Shown here one piece after another: positions 8,317 to 18,200 of a stretch of DNA of 64,000 nucleotides. The notes under the pieces are model-generated. The model searched no databases. It saw only the letters and a program-made list of their open reading frames with translations, and had not been told where the DNA came from. Both the position numbers and the translations under genes were made by a program. Source of the stretch: JAISFI01 sp031553775 (GTDB lineage Bacteria; Bacteroidota; Bacteroidia; Bacteroidales; Azobacteroidaceae); NCBI GenBank assembly GCA_031553775.1, contig JAVBLA010000021.1, positions 62,001-126,000 on the forward strand, in the 5' to 3' direction. Numbering within the stretch: position 1 is the first letter of the stretch; each line of letters opens with the position of its first letter.

Positions 8317-9291
8317 ATGTATAGCCAACTAAATGATAAGTTGATACACGCCATGCGTGATCGTTTGCCGGAAGGAGAGAACCTTGCACATGTTCTGATG
8401 GACATTCTTTCTCTGGGAAAAGAAGCGGCCTACAGGAGGCTTCGGGGTGATATCATGTTCACTTTTGAAGATGTGGCGAAAATTTCCCGGAAATTCGGAT
8501 TTTCTTTAGATAAAATCATCGGAGAAGGTTTGGTGTTGGACAACAACAAATGGGCATTCATAGATATGGATGCTTTTTATACTTCCACTGGATATGCGGA
8601 TCAATACAAACAAAAAATGAAACTGTTTGCGGATATTTTTCAAAACTTGTCGAATCATCCGCAGTCGATAGCAAGAATGGCTCTGAAACGCTTACCTTAT
8701 TTTTTCACTTTGCCGTACAAGAATTTGACATTATTCAGACACTATAAAAGAACATATCTTTCTTTCGGATTGAATCCGGGATTCCGGTTTGCAGATTTTG
8801 TAATGTTTCAGGATATGGAGGATGAAGAACTTCAATTGTTGAAAAAAAGTATGTCAATTCCTAAAAACCTGCTGATCCTGGAACGGGATGTTTTTTCTAA
8901 TATGATGAAGGATATCAACTATTTTTATCTTCGGAAATTAATAAACCAGGAAGAATTTGCACAACTTAAAGGAGAACTGTTAGAGGTCTTGTCCGATTTG
9001 GAAAATATTACGGCAACCGGGGCATTTGCTTCCGGATCTGAAATCTCGGTATATTTGCTGGATGTCGCTTTAGATGCTTCATATACTCATTTTGAAACCC
9101 GCAATTTCGAGTGTGCAATACAATACACTTACTTTGTCGATACTTTAAGTTTTTATAATCCTAAGATATGCCAGATGCAAAAAAACTGGATCGAATCGTT
9201 GAAGAGATATTCCACCCTGATTTCTCAAACAGGAGAAATGCAACGAATGGAATTCTTCAATGAGCAGAAAAAGATGATGCAGGCTTTTTGA
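8317..9291 (+). CDS. Putative helix-turn-helix transcriptional regulator
   Basis: A 324-residue cytoplasmic protein started at MYSQLNDKLIHAM. The N-terminal 70 residues hold the pattern LMDILSLGKEAAYRRLRGDIMFTFEDVAKISRKFGFSLD, that is, a helix-turn-helix with the recognition helix around EAAYRRLRG, as in a known Bacteroidota group of regulators with a BetR-like N-terminus. The remaining 250 residues are mostly helical with no known domain, perhaps a TPR-like sensor region. DNA binding is inferred from the motif; target and signal are unknown. The gene stands alone between the triple repeat and a bidirectional terminator. It is AT-richer than its neighbours. Confidence 0.7.
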   Translation: MYSQLNDKLIHAMRDRLPEGENLAHVLMDILSLGKEAAYRRLRGDIMFTFEDVAKISRKFGFSLDKIIGEGLVLDNNKWAFIDMDAFYTSTGYADQYKQKMKLFADIFQNLSNHPQSIARMALKRLPYFFTLPYKNLTLFRHYKRTYLSFGLNPGFRFADFVMFQDMEDEELQLLKKSMSIPKNLLILERDVFSNMMKDINYFYLRKLINQEEFAQLKGELLEVLSDLENITATGAFASGSEISVYLLDVALDASYTHFETRNFECAIQYTYFVDTLSFYNPKICQMQKNWIESLKRYSTLISQTGEMQRMEFFNEQKKMMQAF

Positions 9292-9356
9292 TAGTTATAT
9301 ATCTCTTCGTTGCCAGACAATTTTTTGCGAATAGAGATTGCGTTTTAAAATAAAAC

Positions 9357-9404
9357 AAGGGTGTGACAGAACAGGATCCTAAAGAGCCTTCTGCCACACC
9401 CTTT
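9357..9404. terminator. Bidirectional terminator between convergent genes
   Basis: AAGGGTGTG-A-CAGAA pairs with TTCTG-C-CACACCCTT around an 18-nt loop. The site lies between the HTH gene and the convergent outer-membrane protein gene. Confidence 0.85.
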
Positions 9405-9433
9405 CTTAAATAAGTGATTGTATATTTGAATGA

Positions 9434-10213
9434 TCAGAATTGGGTATTAAACCCAACAAATGTCTGGAATTTAGCTTGTCCCTCTCCTTTTGCCAATACT
9501 GAAAACTGGGGTTCGGCAAAAATATTAAATACCACGCCACCCACTTTTATTACCTTACCCACACCCAGACCGAGTGGGATATTGTAGTTCCCGTTTGTCA
9601 GGTCGAACGACCAGATACCCGTACTACGCAGGTAAGTACCTCCTCCAATTTGCCAGATACCGAATATCTGTGCCGTAAGCAGGTCAATGTCTTTGGCGTT
9701 GGAACTTCCTGCAAAATCGGTTTGCCATTGTAGCAAAGTACCGGTTTGCAGCAGCGGATTATTGGCCAGAAAAGCCAATGCGGCTACCCCTGCCTGCCAT
9801 TTGTCGGAACTGAATCCATTGGTTCCCGAGGGTGCTGTGATCAATGGTCCCACACCGAATTTATTCCCGTTTTTTTCTACTGCATAGATTGCAAAGAGAT
9901 TGAAGTCTCCCAGTCCCGATTCAGGACTAATATCAGGTCCGGATGAAGTTTGTACAGGTAAAGTTCCCCTTAAGAGAAATTTTCCTATAGGTTGTGCATA
10001 CCTGAATAATAACTGGTTGCCTCCATAATCGGGCATGCCGTAAAGGTCACTTACAATGTAGTTATGTAAGTTGAATGCCTTGGTGTGCGCCATCGGATCA
10101 TTCGCTTTTTTCAGGGTTTCTGCATCCAATCCTCCCTGTTGGGCTTGTAAACCTGTTGCCGTGCAAAACATCAGGAAGCCGATCATTAAGTAAGTTCTCG
10201 ATAATTTGTTCAT
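9434..10213 (-). CDS. Predicted outer-membrane beta-barrel protein (MetA/phenol-degradation-like porin fold)
   Basis: A 259-residue exported protein with a clear signal peptide (cleavage near GLQAQQGG). From residue 40 it consists of alternating amphipathic strands rich in aromatic and glycine residues, such as NQLLFRYAQPIGKFLLRGTLPVQ, GDFNLFAIYAVE and FGVGPLITAPSGT, ending in QFQTFVGFNTQF-type strands with a terminal phenylalanine as in outer-membrane barrels. The pattern resembles the group annotated as putative MetA-pathway outer-membrane proteins. A passive pore or transport role is inferred only. No partner gene is adjacent; it converges with the HTH gene and faces away from the PstS-like gene. 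Confidence 0.65.
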   Translation of the reverse strand: MNKLSRTYLMIGFLMFCTATGLQAQQGGLDAETLKKANDPMAHTKAFNLHNYIVSDLYGMPDYGGNQLLFRYAQPIGKFLLRGTLPVQTSSGPDISPESGLGDFNLFAIYAVEKNGNKFGVGPLITAPSGTNGFSSDKWQAGVAALAFLANNPLLQTGTLLQWQTDFAGSSNAKDIDLLTAQIFGIWQIGGGTYLRSTGIWSFDLTNGNYNIPLGLGVGKVIKVGGVVFNIFAEPQFSVLAKGEGQAKFQTFVGFNTQF

Positions 10214-10419
10214 ATTGCTTGTGTCTTAATAAGGAATAATATATTTTGCATTGAAAATCATATTTTTATATATAGGAACAAATATTTTTTCGTTTGGTTT
10301 ATAAAAGTGTAAATTTTAATAGAGGAGGCTTCTGGTTTTTGTTTTGCAAATATGTATCTAAAATCTCCCGGATGCTTCGGGATAATGGATTTTTGAGTAA
10401 GTTTGTCCTCAAAAAAAAG

Positions 10420-11583
10420 ATGAATCACCTGACAAAATCGATTATCTACTTGTTTGTTGTAATAATGGCCCTGTTCGTCGGATTTTTCATGCTTGTGATT
10501 GTGGCTTTTTCAGGGGAAGAAAAGTTTTATGTCCCTTATATACTGATAGGAGGTGCTTTATTTTTAATCTTGTTATTTTTACAGATGTTCCGATTGAAAA
10601 AAAATAAAAAACGAATGAGAACGATATGGATTATTTTTATTGTAGTCATGGTAACTTCCTGTGCCGTATATGAAGGAAAAAATGCCTATGACAGAAGTAT
10701 TCCCCGGGTTCGGGAAGGAAATGTAGACCTGAGCCTGTATGAACCTTTCGGAGAAGGTACGAAAGCTGTGGATTTGGGCGAACCGTCTACCTTAAAAATG
10801 GAAGATGATCTTCCCTTGTTGGATGGGGCAACAGCGCTATATCCTCTGTATGCTGCTTTCGCCCGGGCTGTTTATCCTGCAAAAGAATACATATATTATA
10901 ACAGTGAAGTGGCTTGCCGCAATACCATCCGTGCCTATCAACTGCTGATCGATCAAAAAGTCGATATTATTTTTGCAGCTCCTCCTTCGGAAGACCAGAT
11001 CAAAAGAGCACGCGAAGCCGGAATTGCATTCAATTATACCCCTATTGGGAAAGAGGCGTTCGTGTTTTTTGTGAATGCCCACAATCCGGTGGAGAGTCTG
11101 ACGGCGGAGCAGATACAGAAGATTTATTCCGGAAAAATAACGTCCTGGAAAGAAATTGGAGGAAAAGACGAGCCTATCCGTCCTTTCCAGCGAAATGAAA
11201 ATAGTGGAAGCCAGACCGCTTTTCAATATTTTATGAAGGGCCATACCATTATGAAACCCGAACGTGAAGATGTGGTAGGTGGTATGGGAGGCATTATTTC
11301 CCAAACTGCCGATTATGTCAATTACAGTAATGCGATCGGTTTTTCTTTTCGGTATTATGCCCTGTCGATGGTGGGGAATTCCGGTATTCGTTTGTTAAAG
11401 GTGAACAATATTGCTCCTGAGTTGGAAACGATCGGTAATGGAACTTATCCCTTGTCTTCTTCTTTTTATGCGATAACATTGGCGGATAATGCCAAACCGA
11501 ATGTGGCTAAACTGCTGGAATGGCTTCTGTCGGAACAGGGACAGGAATTGGTGGAGAAGACGGGGTACTGTAGAGTCAATTAA
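10420..11583 (+). CDS. Membrane-anchored PstS-like phosphate-binding protein
   Basis: A 387-residue protein when started at MNHLTKSIIY (10420); the frame is open for 42 more codons upstream but that part lacks signal-peptide character. Three hydrophobic segments come first (about 8-30, 36-54, 66-82). The third ends in VTSCAVY, which could also be a lipobox. A periplasmic-binding-protein domain of the PstS type follows: LLDGATALYPLYAAFARAV, IDIIFAAPPSED-like strand, LTAEQIQKIYSGKITSWKEIGG and RNENSGSQTAFQYFM, the serine-rich anion-binding loop. It should bind phosphate or another oxyanion outside the inner membrane. No pstCAB genes are nearby, so a sensory or orphan role is possible. Confidence 0.75.
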   Translation: MNHLTKSIIYLFVVIMALFVGFFMLVIVAFSGEEKFYVPYILIGGALFLILLFLQMFRLKKNKKRMRTIWIIFIVVMVTSCAVYEGKNAYDRSIPRVREGNVDLSLYEPFGEGTKAVDLGEPSTLKMEDDLPLLDGATALYPLYAAFARAVYPAKEYIYYNSEVACRNTIRAYQLLIDQKVDIIFAAPPSEDQIKRAREAGIAFNYTPIGKEAFVFFVNAHNPVESLTAEQIQKIYSGKITSWKEIGGKDEPIRPFQRNENSGSQTAFQYFMKGHTIMKPEREDVVGGMGGIISQTADYVNYSNAIGFSFRYYALSMVGNSGIRLLKVNNIAPELETIGNGTYPLSSSFYAITLADNAKPNVAKLLEWLLSEQGQELVEKTGYCRVN

Positions 11584-11603
11584 GAGTTAAGAATTAAAAA
11601 TTG
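11580..11603 (+). repeat. 7-bp repeat copy at a stop codon
   Basis: TTAAGAGTTAAGAATTAAAA continues to AATTG. Its second to fourth bases are the stop codon of the PstS-like gene. It joins the TTAAGAG unit type (seen at 2484 and 2604) to the AAATTG type (seen at 24113, 43430 and 46680). Confidence 0.6.
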
Positions 11604-11640
11604 GGTGTAATTGGGAGAGTGGAGTGCGTTTTTTTGTTGA

Positions 11641-12303
11641 ATGCTTATGAAGGTTTATTTTTTGTCGGGGATGTGTGTGAATTGCCGGGTGTTTGATCAG
11701 ATCCGGCTTCCGGAGGGATATGAGAAACGGTATATCGAGTGGCATATTCCACGCGAGGATGAGACATTGGATGAGTATACACGGAAGATGGCGGAAGAGA
11801 TCGATACATCCGAGCCGTTTATTCTTGTCGGCTATTCTTTGGGTGGGATTATTATGCAGGAAATGAATCGTTTTTTACGGCCGGAGAAGAATATTCTGAT
11901 CTCTTCGATGAAACGGACAGAGGAAATTCCCCGGTTATTCCGTGTGGCAAAGGAAATCCGTTTCTCGGAGCGTTTTCCGAAAAGTTTGTATTCCGTAAAT
12001 AAAGCGATCACCCTTTTGTTTACCCGCCTGGTTTATGATATGTCGGCCGAGTTTATCGAGCGCTGCGTTACCTATACTTCTCCCGAATATATGCATTGGA
12101 CAACTCATCAGATTACGCATTGGGAGCCGGTAGAGCCCTGTCCTAATCTCTATCATATCCATGGGACAAAAGATCAGGTTTTTCCCTCTAAGCAGATACA
12201 GGATGCTTATAAGATAGAGGAAGGAGACCATGTAATGGTAATGAAAAAAGCGGAAGAAGTAAACAGGTTAATCAATGAGATAATTATTTCGGATGTTTCA
12301 TGA
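11641..12303 (+). CDS. Alpha/beta-hydrolase family protein
   Basis: A 220-residue cytoplasmic protein (218 if started at the second ATG, 11647, which gives MKVYFLSG). The catalytic triad is visible: the nucleophile serine in VGYSLGGIIMQ (about S64), the acid in HIHGTKDQVFP (about D179) and the histidine in EGDHVMVM (about H199). The short cap and small size place it among small serine hydrolases of unknown substrate; a carboxylesterase or thioesterase reaction is likely but not shown. The gene follows the PstS-like gene by 57 bp and ends by overlapping, tail to tail by 6 bp, the ygbA-like gene on the other strand. Confidence 0.8.
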   Translation: MLMKVYFLSGMCVNCRVFDQIRLPEGYEKRYIEWHIPREDETLDEYTRKMAEEIDTSEPFILVGYSLGGIIMQEMNRFLRPEKNILISSMKRTEEIPRLFRVAKEIRFSERFPKSLYSVNKAITLLFTRLVYDMSAEFIERCVTYTSPEYMHWTTHQITHWEPVEPCPNLYHIHGTKDQVFPSKQIQDAYKIEEGDHVMVMKKAEEVNRLINEIIISDVS

Positions 12304-12597
12304 TTTATTGTTTTTCCATAAATGCCTGATGGCCGCTACCGGCCGGTAGAATAGCATCCGGGGACCGGAAAATCTCATGACTTCTTTGACCGTTTCTTTA
12401 TACGCCGGTTTATAACAGTGTACAGTGCATTTTTTGCACGAAGGTTTGTCTTCTCCGAACGGGCAACGTTCCAACCTCTCATGAGCATAATTTTCCAGTT
12501 CCAGGCAGTCGGCACAAAGTATTTCTTTATGCTTATGCCTGGAACGGCAATAAATATGGATCATTCCGGAAACTGTTTGTTTCTCCCGGTTGTTCAT
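12298..12597 (-). CDS. YgbA family (nitrous oxide-stimulated promoter) protein
   Basis: A 99-residue cytoplasmic protein with six cysteines in the arrangement of the YgbA_NO family: YCRSRH, LCADCLELENYA, RCPFGEDKPSCKKCTVHCYKP and the end MRFSGPRMLFYRP. In enterobacteria ygbA is induced by nitric oxide under NsrR and has been linked to recovery from nitrosative stress; the cysteine set suggests metal or iron-sulfur binding (inference). Its ATG overlaps the TGA of the OPT transporter gene (ATGA), so translation is probably coupled. That partnership is unusual and may hint at nutrient uptake during nitrosative stress. Confidence 0.85.
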   Translation of the reverse strand: MNNREKQTVSGMIHIYCRSRHKHKEILCADCLELENYAHERLERCPFGEDKPSCKKCTVHCYKPAYKETVKEVMRFSGPRMLFYRPVAAIRHLWKNNKS

Positions 12598-14591
12598 TTT
12601 TCAACTTTTGCCCGCATGGAATCCCAGGTCAGGTAGGCGATCAGTCCGATATAAACGGCTAAGGCCAGTACCTGCGACCAGCGGTTTTCCAGCCAGGCTT
12701 CATTCACAAAATTCAATCCTCCGAATCGCATGGATGCGCTGATCACACCCATCAAAGCTCCTCCGGCAATGAATCCGGATGCCAGTAAGGTTCCGCGTTC
12801 TACCCGGGCTTTGTTCAGGGCTTGGTCTTTGGAACGGCTGCCTACATACCAGCTGATCAATCCGCCGATTAATAAGGGGGTGTTCAGGTCCAATGGGATG
12901 AACATTCCTAAAGCGAAGGCTAATGCGGGTATTTTGAAGAAGGTTAGTACGATAGCGATAAGGGCTCCGATACCGTATAACAGCCAGGGGGCTCCGGTTC
13001 CTGTCATCAAGGGTTCGATCACGGCGGCCATGGCGTTTGCTTGTGGGGCGGCTAATTGTCCGCTGGTAAATCCGTATGTATCGTTCAGAATGAGAATCAC
13101 GATTCCTACCGTTGCTGCTGAAACTATGGTTCCCAGGAATTTCCATTTTTCCTGTTTGGCAGGGGTGCTTCCTAACCAGTAACCGATTTTCAGGTCGGTG
13201 ATAAATCCGCCGGCCATAGACAAGGCGGTGCAGACTACTCCTCCCATAATCAGTGCGGCGGCCATCCCGGAGGGACCTTTCAATCCGGCGGCAACCATCA
13301 CGATGGAAGCGAGAATCAATGTCATCAGTGTCATTCCCGATACGGGATTCGTTCCTACGATGGCGATGGCATTGGCGGCTACGGTGGTAAAGAGGAAAGC
13401 GATGATCATTACTACCAGCAGGGCGATGATGGCATGGAAAAGGTTTCCCATGATTCCGAGCCAAAAGAAAACGAAAATAAGGAGTAGGGTGCAGATACTT
13501 CCGATGGCGATGATTTTCATCGAGAGATCGCGTTGGGTGCGAAGCATTTTTTTCTCCGCGTCACTGCCTTTGTTTTTAAATTCTTTGGATGCCAGTCCCA
13601 CGGCGCTTTTGATAATGCCCCACGATTTGATGATACCGATAATCCCGGCTACTGCAATCCCTCCGATCCCGATATGGCGGGCGTAGGTTTTGAAGATCAT
13701 TTCGGCCGGCATTTCACCTACAGGAATAATGATGTTGGGATCCCATTGGTTCAGCACCTGGTCGCCCCAGATGGCCGACATCAACGGAACGATGATGAAC
13801 CAGACTAAGAACGATCCGGTACAAATGATGAAAGAATACCGCAATCCCACAATATATCCCAATCCCAAAACGGCCGATCCTGTATTGACCTTGAACAACA
13901 GTTTGGATTTTTCCGCCAGCATTTCTCCCCATCCGACCATCCGGGTGGAGATGGTTTCGTTCCACCAACCGAAAGTTGCAATGATAAAATCGTATAATCC
14001 ACCGATCAATCCGGCCAATATCAAAGGTTTGGCCTGGTTTCCTCCTTTTTCGCCCGAAACCAGTACCTGGGTGGTTGCTGTTGCTTCCGGGAAGGGGAAT
14101 TTGCCATGCATATCGGATACGAAATATTTCCGGAAAGGAATCAGGAACAAAATTCCAAGGAATCCACCCAATAGGGAGCTGAAAAAGACTTCGATAAAGT
14201 CGACGGATAATTCCGGGTATTTGGCCTGTAAAATATACAAAGCCGGCAGGGTAAAGATCGCTCCGGCCACAATCACGCCCGAACTGGCGCCGATCGACTG
14301 GATAATCACATTTTCTCCCAGGGCATTTTTCCGTCCGAAAGCACCCGATAACCCGACGGCAATAATGGCAATCGGAATCGCGGCTTCGAAAACCTGTCCT
14401 ACTTTCAATCCGAGGTAGGCGGCAGCTGCAGAGAACAATACTGCCATAATCAATCCCCAGGTAACCGACCAGGGGGTGACTTCCTTATAGGTTTTTTTAG
14501 GCGACATCAGGGGTTTGAATTCTTCCCCTTCTTTTAATTCACGAAAAGCATTTTCAGGCAGGCCTGAGATTTTTTCATTTTCGGTATTCAT
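12594..14591 (-). CDS. OPT family oligopeptide transporter
   Basis: A 665-residue integral inner-membrane protein with about 14-16 predicted helices. Family marks are PWSVTWGLIMAVLFSAAAAYLG near residue 45, FPFPEATATTQVLVSGEKGG near 165, and the middle segment NPVSGMTLMTLILAS. OPT proteins take up short peptides or metal-chelate complexes with protons; Bacteroidota members of this length are usually called putative OPT oligopeptide transporters. The first 35 residues are a soluble leader. It starts with no nearby partner upstream, and the ygbA-like gene follows with a 4-bp overlap. The substrate is not readable from sequence. Confidence 0.93.
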   Translation of the reverse strand: MNTENEKISGLPENAFRELKEGEEFKPLMSPKKTYKEVTPWSVTWGLIMAVLFSAAAAYLGLKVGQVFEAAIPIAIIAVGLSGAFGRKNALGENVIIQSIGASSGVIVAGAIFTLPALYILQAKYPELSVDFIEVFFSSLLGGFLGILFLIPFRKYFVSDMHGKFPFPEATATTQVLVSGEKGGNQAKPLILAGLIGGLYDFIIATFGWWNETISTRMVGWGEMLAEKSKLLFKVNTGSAVLGLGYIVGLRYSFIICTGSFLVWFIIVPLMSAIWGDQVLNQWDPNIIIPVGEMPAEMIFKTYARHIGIGGIAVAGIIGIIKSWGIIKSAVGLASKEFKNKGSDAEKKMLRTQRDLSMKIIAIGSICTLLLIFVFFWLGIMGNLFHAIIALLVVMIIAFLFTTVAANAIAIVGTNPVSGMTLMTLILASIVMVAAGLKGPSGMAAALIMGGVVCTALSMAGGFITDLKIGYWLGSTPAKQEKWKFLGTIVSAATVGIVILILNDTYGFTSGQLAAPQANAMAAVIEPLMTGTGAPWLLYGIGALIAIVLTFFKIPALAFALGMFIPLDLNTPLLIGGLISWYVGSRSKDQALNKARVERGTLLASGFIAGGALMGVISASMRFGGLNFVNEAWLENRWSQVLALAVYIGLIAYLTWDSMRAKVEK

Positions 14592-14674
14592 TCTTGTGTT
14601 TTGTTGATTTTTTGCAAAAATAGTGTTTTTGGTGGTTTAATTTTTGTTTTTGGGGAGAAAACTGGTTAGGTGAT

Positions 14675-14717
14675 AATAAAACCCGCTATTCTTTTGTTGG
14701 GAATTGCGGGTTTTATT
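14675..14717 (-). terminator. Probable terminator of the Rhs/immunity operon
   Basis: AATAAAACCCGC (14675-14686) pairs with GCGGGTTTTATT (14706-14717), a 12-bp perfect stem around a 19-nt loop. On the minus strand it ends GCGGGTTTTATT. It lies about 140 bp past the immunity gene. Confidence 0.6.
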
Positions 14718-14853
14718 AAAATTTACTGTGCTGAAATGATGTTATTATTTATTTGAAAACTGAGTTATGCAACGAGCACTCCGAAACGTCCACGAACGGG
14801 GAGCATAAGCATGTATAATCCATTTTTTAACATCTCAGTTTAACATAACGCTT

Positions 14854-15255
14854 TTATTCTACAATTTTTATTTCAATAACACATTTTGAAATTGCTCCTG
14901 TCATATCTGTTGGTCGTTTGTATTTTTGTTCTACATAAATTAATTCAATATTTTTTCCAGTTTTATATGCTTCGTCAATACCTTCTCTTGTCCACGTTGT
15001 TTTACTATCACTACTTTCAATCTCAAATTCCGGATAATCATTATGCCCCGACATATATACTCGAGAAATAACACCCTTAACTATGTGCTTAGGAATTATG
15101 CCCTGTTCTATTGCATTAAACCAGTCTCTTGTTCCAAACAATAAACTGTTTTCTGTCTTATATCCAGCATATGATTTTTTATCAAGTGATGCTTCTTGAA
15201 CCATTCTGATTCGCATAAAATCATCCTTAAGATTATATATCTCTTTAAATATCAT
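14854..15255 (-). CDS. Candidate immunity protein for the Rhs toxin
   Basis: A 133-residue protein without signal peptide or membrane segments and with no family I recognise. It is small, mixed alpha/beta by appearance, and contains FGTRDWFNAIEQGIIPKHIVKGV, SRVYMSGHNDYPEFEIESS and a C-terminal strand KCVIEIKIVE. The role is inferred from position: it starts 7 bp after the stop of the Rhs gene, on the same strand, as the last gene of the operon. This is where immunity genes of polymorphic toxins sit. Both it and the end of the toxin gene are AT-rich compared with the core. Partner of an EF-Tu- or RNA-modifying ADP-ribosyltransferase toxin is the leading guess. Confidence 0.65.
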   Translation of the reverse strand: MIFKEIYNLKDDFMRIRMVQEASLDKKSYAGYKTENSLLFGTRDWFNAIEQGIIPKHIVKGVISRVYMSGHNDYPEFEIESSDSKTTWTREGIDEAYKTGKNIELIYVEQKYKRPTDMTGAISKCVIEIKIVE

Positions 15256-15262
15256 AGGTTCT

Positions 15263-18200
15263 TCATCTTAATGGTTGCCAATTAATAAGCCTTACTTTTA
15301 CCGGGTCTAAAGTCATAAACTCAGAGCCACCTCCAATCATTCTATTTAATGGTGTTACTTTAGTCCCATTTCTTAAAAATGTCGGATTATTTAATATATC
15401 AAACTCAACTCTTAAGGCAGGAGAACTACCTAATGATAATCTAGACTGTGCCTTTGTTGCAGATTTGTACAAGTCTTTAGTGAAATAAGTTTCTCCAGAC
15501 CAACCTCCCCTTAGATAACCAGTTTCTTGTATAGCTTTTAATTCAGCCTGTGACATATATCTAAAACCTGTGGTTCCTATCTTAGGAGCAACTCTCCCAG
15601 GCGCACTAGCCATACTTCCAGTACCCATCAAAAAAGCGCCGGTTAAAGTACTCATTCCTGCATTCAGATATTCATCTCCGAATGTAAAATCGCCATCCAA
15701 ATGCATTGCTCCTTCTCTGCCCTTTACTAACCCTGTAGCTAAGATCCAAGAATCGTCAAATCCGGAATAAATTAAACGGGTAAATAGAGACAACTCCTGA
15801 AACCACTCCCATAAATTATACCCTCTGCCATAAGCCGGATTCGAACTTTGATTAGACTTAAATATGCTAAAAGGCATTTCCTCTAAAGAGCGCAAATTTT
15901 GTGTAGAAGTTACACCCAATCCTAAAGCGGCATTAAATGTTAATGCAACGCCATAATCGGTACCCCATCCGGCACTCATATAAACATTTCCTGTATTGGA
16001 AGTATAACCTACGGCATAAGTAGCACTTTTCCAATCCCATTTAAAAGGATTCCATTCTTTCCCGTTAGCGTCGTATCCATCGGAATATACTTTACCAAGA
16101 CAAATCACTGTAGCTAAAACAGAGGCAAACAGTATTGGATTTTCTCCATCCGGATCCGTAAAATGCATCGGGTTGTTATAACAATAGCTATACCTGTCAT
16201 AACCCAGTAATGAAGCAGGATCAGGAATAAGATTATCCGGACTCAGCATCCGACCGATTACAGGGTCATACATCCGGCCATTCATATTAATCAACCCGAC
16301 ACGATCTAAATGCTCATGTCCGGTATAACCGCGGCTCAGGAAATTACTTTCGGGAACATTGTAATCATTCCAGTTATCGGGGTTTACTCTTCTTCCCCAC
16401 GGATCGTAAGCGAAACGTTCTCTAACATTTCCTAATTGGTCTGCAACAGTAGTAACACTACCAAGATGATCCTTGCAAAGGTAGTATAAATTTCCTGCAC
16501 TTCCGGTTTCTTTCCGGAAGATAGCTGTGGTTCCCGAAGGAGTCGGAATATAGTGTGTTTCCCTGATTTGATTACCCCGAATTTCCCGTTCATAGTTGAG
16601 GGCATACGTTTTTTCCATTGTCAGGATATCATTTTCATAGGCAAGCATTTTTGAACGTTCATTATTCACATCGTATGCAATACTATATTTGTAATTCCCT
16701 TCAGTGATAGAGGCCGGTTTATTGAAAGCATTAAATACAATATGTTGTTGCGCTGGCGAAATAAGCCCTGCATCATTAGATATATTTTTAACCGCATGGG
16801 GTTTATCCGGATGGTATTGGAATAACCCTACTCCTGATTTGAATTGTGGACTTCCATTGACATTATATGCAACAGATAAAGGATCCGGGTTTCCATTGAC
16901 CTGGCTCTGAAGTAATTGATCCTGATTGTCATACTGGAATGTTTCCGTAATGTTTCTCAGTCTGTCATGGCGGGCTGATATCAATTGCCGTTCCGGAGAT
17001 TCCGTGTCGTATTCCAAATGCTGTACATTGCCGGTTTTTATCCCTGCCAGATTCTTATATTCATCATAGTTATATTCAGTTCTCAAACCGTTTCCATTCA
17101 TTATTTTGAGAGCATTTCCAAATGCATCGGTTTCTTCCAGTTTCCAAATGGAGACAGAATTGGTAACATCCCTTACTTCATATAAATACCCGGCTTTGTT
17201 ATATTTATTCTCGATGGTGTAACCATAAGGGTACGATACCATTATATTATGGCCCCATTGGTTGTATCCGTATTTTGTTTTCAGTGCTTCTCCGAGAATA
17301 TTATCAGTAAATGTAAGCACTCTACCCTGGCGATCGTATTCATATTGCTGTCCCATATTATCCGGACCGGATATGGACACTAACTGTCCGTTAGATGCAT
17401 CATTTCCAGTGGAATACTGATATAAATAAGCCCCATTAGGTGCATCTTTTCTTACGATTCTACCGTATTTATCGTACTTTAATTCAAAAACATGACCGAG
17501 TGCATCCTGCTGTCGTGTAAGTTGCCCGTAAGCATTATATTGGTACTGCATAATACCCGCATCGGCATCTTTCATGGAAACCTGCTGCCCATACTCATCA
17601 TATGACATTTCCATCAATACCTGGCTACCGGACTTGACTTGTCGTAGTTTTCCGGATGGGTGATACTGATAATCCAGCCTATTCCCTTCCGGATCGATTA
17701 TATATGCTGTTTCTCCTCTCGTATTCAGGACTTGTACGGTAGATCTTCCTGCCGGATCTGTGGTGGTTGTTTTCGTTTTTTCATAGTTATAGGTAGTTAC
17801 CAGATCGCGATATTGAGTAGTTTTTATTCTCCCATATTGGTCGTAAGTATACGATGTAAAAGCTTTTTGTTCATTTTCCTTATATGGATCACTCACGGAA
17901 GCTAATTGTCCTTTAGCATTATAGGTATAATCAGCAGAAATACGGGAATCATAACCTTGTGTTTCTGTTCTGAGTTTTCTCCCTAAAATATCATAGTATA
18001 CTTTTTGATAGGGTTGCCCCTGTGTCTCAGTCAGAACATAATATCTGGCATTGGGCACTATAGTATTGGAAACTTTTTTCGTCTGTATTTTAGTGGAAAT
18101 ACCATCGGCAGAAACTGTTTCCGTTAATTGTCCCGCATGATTATAGGTATTAGTCTGAGTTAAACCTGTTGTAAGGTTAGTTGAAGACAACCGGTTTCCT

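Noticed and set aside
13690..14418. A 242-codon open frame on the plus strand opposite the OPT gene
   Set aside because: It lies wholly inside the OPT gene on the other strand, shows no protein-like domain pattern and has no promoter; it is a shadow of the transporter's codon use.
14765..14825. A GC-richer stretch downstream of the immunity gene, possibly the tail of another coding sequence
   Set aside because: On the minus strand it gives only about 18 codons before a stop, with no start or recognisable motif; too little to call.
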